64,000 nt of DNA. Source: Allolobophora icterica. Lineage: Eukaryota > Annelida > Clitellata > Crassiclitellata > Lumbricidae. Below the pieces are notes generated by a model. The model saw only the letters and a program-made list of their open reading frames with translations, did no database searches and was not told the DNA's origin. Position numbers and translations under genes: made by a program. Location: contig OY744605.1 in NCBI GenBank assembly GCA_963556255.1, positions 38,659,108 to 38,723,107 of the forward strand, written 5' to 3'. Shown piece after piece: positions 58,245-64,000 of the stretch (positions are counted from its first letter, which is position 1; each line of letters begins with the position of its first letter).

Positions 58245-58438
58245 GGTCTTGGTTAGCAGCGCCCGTGCGCCTGCATCAGGCGAAGCCCGATGCAGGCCTT
58301 AGGGAGGTCGGCCAACGGCCTCTCAAGCATGGTTAGCAGCGCCCGTGTGCCTGCATCGGGCAGCGCCCTGTGCCTGCATCGGGCATGCAAGCCTTAGGGA
58401 GGTCGGCCAACGGCCTCTCATACATGTTTAGCAGAATC
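58245..58438. repeat. Two-unit tandem repeat with internal inverted motifs
   Basis: Units 58251-58330 and 58331-58426 share GGTTAGCAGCGCCCGTG at the start and TTAGGGAGGTCGGCCAACGG at the end. Within them GCCTGCATC-GGGC and GCCCGATGCAGGC are mutual inverses. No coding role is seen. Confidence 0.75.
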
Positions 58439-58879
58439 AGTTACATTCCATACATTCCACAGCGTTTATCGTAGGACACACAGATCTGGGAAAACTATAG
58501 GCCTATACGAGATTATCACACTGGACGGCACAATTAAGAAGCGCGTGTCCAGTGTTAACAAAAATATGTTACAATTCATTTTCTGTTCAATCCACAATTA
58601 TTTACCCCAAAACCTAGTGACTTGCATTCTCTGTCTGTGCGACGATCACGCCTAGCCTACTGCAAGTAGTTCGCTACAAACGAAGCCCAATAGACATTTC
58701 ATTTTACCAATAGAACACACATTGCAGAACATATTATTTTGGTTCCCATGTAATCAAAACATCACGATTCCAAGACGATTTCATCAGCAACTTACCTATT
58801 TATTGAAATCGTCGCAAGCCTAATGACAATTCAAACTTATACCTACTTCCACGACACTTGGAAGAGTCTTGACATTCTG

Positions 58880-58936
58880 CCAGTCGTTGGCGGCTTACTT
58901 CCGTTCGTTGGCGGCTTTCTTCCAGTCGTTGGCGGT
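58880..58936. repeat. 24-bp triplication (CGTTGGCGG units)
   Basis: Three copies of a CAGTCGTTGGCGGCTTACTT-type unit in tandem. The 126-residue + frame starting at 58823 runs through it and resembles nothing known. Confidence 0.75.
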
Positions 58937-59020
58937 GCAGATACAGATGCCGGGGACAACTCTCGAACAGCGCGCCATGTCAGATGTCATGGAGACCGGG
59001 GTCAGGAGTGGCAGAATCCC

Positions 59021-59096
59021 GTACTGACACACTGTAAGAACCAGTCGTGCAATGGCTGTCGATGTCCAGCCTATAGTTCTTACAGTGTCTCAGTAC
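59021..59096 (+). other. Pre-miRNA-like hairpin
   Basis: Arms 59021-59041 and 59076-59096 pair at 20 of 21 positions. A 34-nt apical region contains a further 5-bp stem (59054-59058 with 59067-59071). The length of about 76 nt fits a microRNA precursor, but I do not recognise a conserved miRNA seed. Confidence 0.45.
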
Positions 59097-59600
59097 TGGC
59101 TATGCCAATTCTCTATACTGACGTCACACTCGCCCGTGAATCAGCTGCCATGGCGGCCGGATTGGACGGTGCCAAAACTGCCGGAGTGGTCCGACCTGTG
59201 TAATTTATCGACAAAGTAATGTTGTATACATTTATATAGCGCCTTAGTTTAGTAGTTTTAAGTAGATTAAACATCGCAAGGATTGTAATGTATAGGTCTA
59301 AAAACGCAGACTGGTATTTTTTCCAGGTGATGCAACCTTTATCTGGCTTTCTGAAAGCCCTAAATAATCGTCAATCGAAGGCAGCGATCTTCGATTTCGG
59401 ATATTACTTCAACAAGAAGTGAAGACGGTGTCTGAGGTTTAGTACCGTCAAAGACAGTTAGTCGGGTCAATATACGACAAAAAACCACCAAACCCCAAAA
59501 AAATTGATACAAAAGGTTTCTCAACTGATTTTGTTACCATTTGGCATGCTTATTAACATACTAAAAGTCTACTCTGTTCTGACCATTCGAAAAGGGTTAT

Positions 59601-60410
59601 TTTCAAGATGGCGTCCAAGATGGCTGCCGGGAGCTAAAATTGTCTATATCTCAAGCACTATTCAACCTAGAAAGGTGGTTTTGGTGTCTAACCGTAGGGT
59701 TTATTCCTTAGCATTCAGTTAAAATAACTTTAAAATCACTTAATGTATCATTTCAAGATGGCGTCCAAGATGGCTGCCGGGAGTTCAAATTGTCTATATC
59801 TCAAGCACTAGTCAACCTAGAAAGGTGGTTTTGGTGTCAAACCGTAGGGTTTATTGCTCAGGATTCAGTTGAAATAACTTTAATCACTTAATGTATCATT
59901 TAATCACTTAATGTATCATTTCAAGATGGCGTCCAAGATGGCTGCCGGGAGCTCAAATTGTCTATATCTCAAGCACTAGTCAACCTAGAAAGGTGGTTTT
60001 GGTGTCAAACCGTAGGGTTTATTGCTCAGGATTCAGTTGAAATAACTTTAATCACTTAATGTATCATTTAATCACTTAATGTATCATTTCAAGATGGCGT
60101 CCAAGATGGCTGCCGGGAGCTCAAATTGTCTATATCTCAAGCACTAGTCAACCTAGAAAGGTGGTTTTGGTGTCAAACCGTAGGGTTTATTGCTCAAGAT
60201 TCAGTTGAAATAACTTTAATCACTTAATGTATCATTTAATCACTTAATGTATCATTTCAAGATGGCGTCTAAGATGGCTGTCGGGAGCTAAAATTGTCTA
60301 TATCTCAAGCACTATTCAACCTATAGAAACGTGATTTTGGTGTCAAACCGTAGGGCTTAACGCTCAGTGTTCAGTTGAAATAACTTTAATCACTTAGTAT
60401 ATCATTTACT
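59601..60410. repeat. Satellite of ~168-bp units with YY1-like motifs
   Basis: Five units begin TTTCAAGATGGCGTC at 59601, 59751, 59919, 60087 and 60255. The first spacing is 150 bp and the next three are 168; the difference is an internal 18-bp doubling of AATCACTTAATGTATCATTT. The three middle units are nearly identical. Each unit holds CAAGATGGCGTC and CAAGATGGCTGCC close together, both like the YY1 core AAGATGGCGGC. Confidence 0.9.
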
Positions 60411-60533
60411 GACATATCTACGGACGTTGGACCTATGATCATGCATAATATGGTCGGAAAGCCTGTATTTATATTGCCATTCAGAAGAAAGGATAAAGCC
60501 TGAAGCCTTGGAGAAACCTCAGCTATTCGGTCG

Positions 60534-60731
60534 CAGAGGCAGCCTTTGACAGTTTTGTGCTATAGACCGCCCGCAAGGACAAAAATGCCGCCCCTTACTG
60601 AGCACATATATTTCCATTTAATTTCTTATTCACTAATTATATTATTTTTATTTTCGGAATTTGCCGCCTCTTGAGACGGTTCTACGCAGCCGCCTAAATC
60701 GCCTATAGGGGCCTACCTAAAGCCGGGACTG
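60534..60731. mobile_element. hAT-type MITE
   Basis: The left end CAGAGGCAGCCTTTGA and the right end CCTAAAGCCGGGACTG are imperfect inverses. The flanks TTCGGTCG (60526-60533) and TGCGGTCG (60732-60739) match at 7 of 8 positions. The CAG..CTG ends and 8-bp duplication suit hAT. Non-coding. Confidence 0.6.
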
Positions 60732-60829
60732 TGCGGTCGCAGCGAGCCGAAACAACGATTCTTCTCTTCTATTCGAACGTTTCCTGGTAGTTGCCGAAAC
60801 TGGAGAGATTATCATTAGAGGAGGTTATG

Positions 60830-61217
60830 AGTTACGAACTCAATCCTTTCCCTTCCGCGCTCTTTAGAAAGGCCGATAAGTCACAACTAGCTCATGCGAT
60901 CAGTGAACATGCAAGGGATAGATTCTGTCCCAGAGACAGAGAGACACGTCCTCGATGAAAACTCGTTACTTCATCGGATATTGTGGAAAAAAGGAGAAAC
61001 CTGGGATGCAATAGCACAGTCGTAACCCGACTTCACCGTCCGGCAATATGGTACAGGTACAACGGTTGTTTTTGACGGATATGAGCCAGGACCATCCACT
61101 AAAGACAATACGCATCTGAGAAGAGGCCACAATATTTATCCTGTTATCAGCTTCACTGCTGAAACAGGCAAGAAAGAGGAGTTCTTGTCAAGAGCTGTCA
61201 ATAGTAGTATATCTTGA
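60830..61217 (+). pseudogene. Broken copy of an invertebrate-expanded gene family (FDGY...PSTKD motif)
   Basis: One frame reads SYELNPFPSALFRKADKSQL. A shifted frame then reads ERHVLDENSLLHRILWKKGE and, after an in-frame stop, VVFDGYEPGPSTKDNTHLRR and KKEEFLSR, ending at TGA (61215-61217). This order (YELxPFPxALF, VLDxGSLLHRxxW, VFDGYxxGPSTKDxxHxRR, KKEEFLS) is one I recognise from multicopy predicted proteins of unknown function in cnidarians, arthropods and marine invertebrates. The copy has a stop, a frameshift and an apparent internal deletion. Confidence 0.6.
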
Positions 61218-61234
61218 AGCAAGCTGACACATTT

Positions 61235-61575
61235 TGATTGATTGATTGATTTTGATTGATAAACAGTGCATATGCGCATCACAGGTGCAAATGCCCATCA
61301 CAGGTGCATCAAGAGCTGCACCAGGAGCAGCAGGAGCTGCAGCTGCATTAGCAGGAGCAGCAGGAGCTGCAGCAGGAGCTTCAGGTTTTATTGAATACAT
61401 AAGACCATACATGTATACATACATGTTTACACACATGTATACATACATGTATACACACACACGGTGTGTGTTTAACGGGTCAAAGTTATCCGGTGCGTTT
61501 GTAATGAATGAATGAATGGATGAATGAACGAATGAATGAATGGATGAATGAATGGATGAATGAATGAATGGTTGG
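61235..61575. repeat. Cluster of simple repeats: TTGA, AGCAGGAGCTGC, ACATGTAT, GAAT
   Basis: In order: (TTGA)n about 61233-61260; an AGCAGGAGCTGCAGC minisatellite 61310-61385; an ACATGTATACAT tract 61405-61460; and (GAAT)n 61500-61572. The Ala/Gly-rich frames across them on both strands are artefacts. Confidence 0.85.
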
Positions 61576-61577
61576 GA

Positions 61578-61682
61578 TGAACGATTTCCACTTAATTAGA
61601 AATCGTTTCACGCAACAGGGAGTAGGCCTAATGCTCCTGAAATTGATGCTTACGCATCAATGCTCTGGTATCTGTGCCAGAG
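61578..61682. other. Three consecutive short hairpins
   Basis: TGAACGATTTC pairs with GAAATCGTTTCA (61578-61610). ATTGATGC pairs exactly with GCATCAAT around TTAC (61642-61661). CTCTGG pairs with CCAGAG (61663-61682). They lie between the microsatellite cluster and the first Polinton fibre gene. Confidence 0.55.
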
Positions 61683-61770
61683 TCATTTGGTGTGACGGAC
61701 TTGCTGTGTGTGTGAACTTATGATCACTTATTATAATTCCCCGATTTTATGTATCGTATACATATAATAA

Positions 61771-62844
61771 TTATTGTAGGACTTCTACTCCTACCACAGT
61801 GTGACTGGGGGTGCTTGTTACAGAAAGTCTGTAATACTGGTACGCAGTCGGAGTCGTTGTAAGATTAAAAAATGACGGAGCAGATTCGGTGTTTAATAAT
61901 GCCTGCGTCGATCTTAGTAATTGGGTAAACGTTGATCCATCGTTACTTCCGTTTAAAATCCAGTTTGTAATCTGATATGTGCCTCTGTTGTGTCTTATCG
62001 CTTTCAACGCAATTCTCCAAATTTTAACCGGCTCAGGACATTTTATCTGCAGCCAGACATTTAGGATTGATCTACTATCCGCGATCCATGTTCCGTTTGA
62101 ACCATCTGCATTTAGACTATTGAAAGCGCCATACGCTTGATACTTGTCAGTAACAGTTGAACTAGCACTTGCCATAAATCCGGTAACACTTTCGTCAGCC
62201 TCCAAAATAGGTATGTATCCGATATGACATTTTTTAAGAGCATTATTATCCGCTCTACTAAGAGCGTTATCTACATAATTTTTAGTGGAGGCATCTTGAG
62301 GATTAACAGGGTTTTTTAAATCGGTTATAGATTTTTGTCTCATAACGATATCTTGGTAAACATCGATTTTATGGTCGCTGGACGATTTACCGAATCGAAT
62401 TATATTTTCCGTTCCCACTTTGCACAAGAAACCTTCGATCGATTGCAACGTTATAGGTTGGTTTAAATAACCTTCTATTTTGTTTAACAGATTACCCAGT
62501 ATCAAAGCAAACAGTTTGTTTCCGCGTAGATCCTTACACCCCATATTACGTTGGCGATCCGAGCCCACACTTAAAAATAGATTGCCGGTCATAACGTCAC
62601 CAGTCTTAGAAACTTTGTTTACACCGCTGTTTAAATCTACGTAATTTTTGGTAGCACCATCTTGGGAATTAGTAGGTTCTAACACGTTGACCAGTTTATG
62701 AGAATCTAAATTAATATTCTCGGTCGCGGCGTTTGTTCCATCCATACGAAGGAAAGTAGCATTTGCTTGAGACAATGTAACTCCTCCGGCAATTATTCTT
62801 TCCGAGTATCCAACATCAGTATGTCCGAATTTATCCACAGGCAT
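61771..62844 (-). CDS. Fibre-like virion protein of the Polinton element, copy A (357 aa)
   Basis: Probable receptor-binding fibre. The start is the ATG at 62844 (MPVDKFGHTDVGYSE), because the paralogue at 63633 shares it; an in-frame ATG six codons earlier lies in the AT-rich leader. Residues about 25-75 and 185-205 carry phage-tail-fibre-type repeats (NINLDSHK.VNV..PTN.QDGATKNYVD and a second NPQDASTKNYVD), a register common in trimeric fibres. Residues about 215-357 resemble a discoidin/F5-8C-like beta-sandwich (GFMASASS...YQAYGAFN...WLQIKCPEPVKIWRIAL...GSNDGSTFTQL...YQYYRL), which in other proteins binds glycans. No signal peptide is seen. A TATATATTATAAA block directly precedes the start, as in copy B. 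The role is inferred from domain order. Confidence 0.75.
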   Translation of the reverse strand: MPVDKFGHTDVGYSERIIAGGVTLSQANATFLRMDGTNAATENINLDSHKLVNVLEPTNSQDGATKNYVDLNSGVNKVSKTGDVMTGNLFLSVGSDRQRNMGCKDLRGNKLFALILGNLLNKIEGYLNQPITLQSIEGFLCKVGTENIIRFGKSSSDHKIDVYQDIVMRQKSITDLKNPVNPQDASTKNYVDNALSRADNNALKKCHIGYIPILEADESVTGFMASASSTVTDKYQAYGAFNSLNADGSNGTWIADSRSILNVWLQIKCPEPVKIWRIALKAIRHNRGTYQITNWILNGSNDGSTFTQLLRSTQALLNTESAPSFFNLTTTPTAYQYYRLSVTSTPSHTVVGVEVLQ

Positions 62845-62925
62845 TTTATAATATATATACAATGTATATATTTTATTTATATCAGAACAAACCGTTGGTT
62901 GAGCTCATGAATAACCTACCACGAT

Positions 62926-63633
62926 TTAAGTATCGTATATGTATAATTGTATGCTATGAAGTCCTACGTTAATCTGACCGATAATAATAGTCCCACCGGG
63001 AATATGTGTTTTCGTAAATCTGTAATACTGATACGCAGTATTCGTTGAAATATTGAAAAATGACGGCGCAGTTGCGGTTCTCAATAACGGAGTGGTCATC
63101 GTAAATAACGTCGTAAATGTCGAATCGCCATCGTTACGCCCTGATATGGTCCAAAAGACCCTGTGTATTTTATATACATTATCGATAGCTTTCAACGCGA
63201 TTCGCCAAATTTTAACCGGCTCAGGACATTTTATCTGTATCCATGTATTCAAAGAATCATTAGAAACCCAAGATCCGTTCAATCCATCCGCGTTGAGACT
63301 ATTGAACGCTCCGTACGCTCGATATCCGTCTATGTGTGAACTGGCACTAGCGACGAATCCGGTACTACTCTCGTCGGTTTCTAAATTAGGTATATATCCG
63401 AGATAACATTTCTTATGAGCATTATCTACGTAATATTTGGTAGCACCATCTTGGGGGTTAGTAGGATCTAACACGTTGACAATTTTATGAGAATCTAAAT
63501 TAATATTCCCAGTTGCAGCGTTTGTTCCATCCATACGAAGGAAAGTAGCATTTGCTTGAGACAATGTAACTCCTCCGGCAATTACTCTTTCTGAATATCC
63601 AACATCAGTATGTCCGAATTTATCCACAGGCAT
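62926..63633 (-). CDS. Fibre-like virion protein of the Polinton element, copy B (235 aa)
   Basis: A tandem paralogue of copy A. The first 50 residues are nearly identical, including MPVDKFGHTDVGYSE and one NINLDSHKIVNVLDPTNPQD repeat; the second fibre repeat and the spacer of copy A are missing. The C-terminal discoidin-like domain is diverged but keeps GFVASASS, YRAYGAFNSLNADG, WIQIKCPEPVKIWRIALKAI and YQYYR. The ATG at 63633 is preferred over the longer frame to 63744, whose extra codons overlap the end of the protease gene and the AT-rich leader. Its last dozen or so codons correspond to sequence past the stop of copy A. Confidence 0.75.
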   Translation of the reverse strand: MPVDKFGHTDVGYSERVIAGGVTLSQANATFLRMDGTNAATGNINLDSHKIVNVLDPTNPQDGATKYYVDNAHKKCYLGYIPNLETDESSTGFVASASSHIDGYRAYGAFNSLNADGLNGSWVSNDSLNTWIQIKCPEPVKIWRIALKAIDNVYKIHRVFWTISGRNDGDSTFTTLFTMTTPLLRTATAPSFFNISTNTAYQYYRFTKTHIPGGTIIIGQINVGLHSIQLYIYDT

Positions 63634-63662
63634 TTTATAATATATATATAGATATAGATATA
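63634..63662 (-). promoter_or_regulatory. AT-rich leader before fibre copy B
   Basis: On the minus strand TATATATATTATAAA directly precedes the ATG; a close copy precedes fibre copy A (62845-62860). A conserved TATA-like block at both paralogues suggests a shared viral-type promoter, though it could simply be part of the duplicated unit. Confidence 0.4.
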
Positions 63663-64000
63663 TTAAAATAAACCGTTTATAACTTCTTGAAAATTCGCGC
63701 CATCGTCCATCATCTTCAACACGTACAAGCACAGATGACCGCAAAACACTTCGTTATCGGGCTGTATTCGTTCGCTGTTATAATAAACCGGACGACGTAA
63801 ATATTTCAGTAGCTCGGTAGGTGGAGGGAGACCATAGCCATCGAAATATTTCGCCGAAATTTCGCCTTTCTTCTTGATCCAACACACCCAATGAGTCCCG
63901 CTTCCACTAGATTTATCTAGGTTAAGAATGCCGCTTTCGTTAGTAGGCCTACTCGGTCTCTCGGGCAACTCGTCTCGTAGGAACACGCCTCTAAAGTTTG
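63663..64000 (-). CDS. Adenain-like cysteine protease of the Polinton element, partial
   Basis: Maturation protease that in Polintons, adintoviruses and adenoviruses trims virion proteins. The frame is open to the window edge, so the N-terminus is missing; the stop TAA is at 63663-63665. Visible landmarks are FRGVFLRDELP, SGTHWVCW with the catalytic His, YFDGYGLPPP with the following acidic region, and FCGHLCLYVL with the catalytic Cys. The order and spacing match the family. It lies 29 bp upstream of fibre copy B on the same strand, suggesting late co-expressed virion genes. Confidence 0.85.
   Translation of the reverse strand, partial: NFRGVFLRDELPERPSRPTNESGILNLDKSSGSGTHWVCWIKKKGEISAKYFDGYGLPPPTELLKYLRRPVYYNSERIQPDNEVFCGHLCLYVLKMMDDGANFQEVINGLF

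Larger units (their letters stand above)
61771..64000 (-). mobile_element. Polinton/Maverick or adintovirus-like element, partial
   Basis: Three minus-strand genes, truncated by the window edge: an adenain-type protease then two fibre-like proteins. The protease family is characteristic of Polintons and adintoviruses integrated in animal genomes. No capsid, polymerase, integrase or terminal inverted repeat is in view, so the boundaries are unknown; the left end may lie anywhere between about 61220 and 61770. Description only; all three frames are open. Confidence 0.8.

Noticed and set aside
61188..61515. Ala/Gly-rich frames resembling collagen or antifreeze-type repeats
   Set aside because: They translate the AGCAGGAGCTGC minisatellite and ACATGTAT tract, open on both strands.

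Overview
The window is animal nuclear DNA. One spliced gene is spread over about 46 kb, and most of the remainder is introns, transposable elements and simple repeats. The gene is kindlin (fermitin family), on the + strand. Twelve coding exons join in a consistent reading frame to give a complete 715-residue protein, with every intron bounded by GT..AG. A marine invertebrate, probably a deuterostome such as an echinoderm or hemichordate, fits best. The basis is a single kindlin of invertebrate type, a Gmr1-like Ty3/gypsy element (a lineage first described from deuterostomes), abundant L2/CR1-like LINE tails, hAT and mariner elements, a Polinton/adintovirus-like segment and many copies of the octamer TAGGCCTA. 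The phylum is an inference.

Layout. 1-6653: upstream DNA with no recognisable coding exon, holding a 200-bp hAT-type MITE. 6654-6815: first coding exon, whose start codon directly abuts an ATG-TAG start-stop element. 6816-27732: a 20.9-kb first intron. It carries, antisense to kindlin, a complete 7.2-kb LTR retrotransposon (11807-19004) with nearly identical LTRs, a target duplication and one open gag-pol frame in the unusual order Gag-PR-IN-RT-RNaseH; then a tRNA-derived SINE, a long-TIR MITE, and a decayed hAT element with a deleted mariner nested inside it. 27733-52922: exons 2-12, with intronic LINE remnants on both strands, a 62-bp piggyBac-like foldback inserted in a LINE, and a 63-nt near-perfect hairpin.

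Downstream of kindlin (52923-61770) no intact gene is recognised. This stretch is a mosaic: a possible Cys-loop receptor exon fragment, a roughly 75-bp degenerate tandem array with a recurring TGACGTAA motif, a second copy of the minisatellite-bearing MITE, a 168-bp satellite with two YY1-like motifs per unit, another hAT MITE, and a broken copy of an invertebrate-expanded gene family of unknown function. The last 2.2 kb (61771-64000, minus strand) is part of a Polinton/Maverick or adintovirus-like element: the C-terminal part of an adenain-type cysteine protease, then two tandem paralogous fibre-like genes that pair phage-tail-fibre-type repeats with a discoidin-like C-terminal domain.

Kindlin is the only cellular gene that can be called with confidence. 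The other coding regions belong to mobile or viral-derived elements, of which the Gmr1-like element and the Polinton genes look young because their frames are open.
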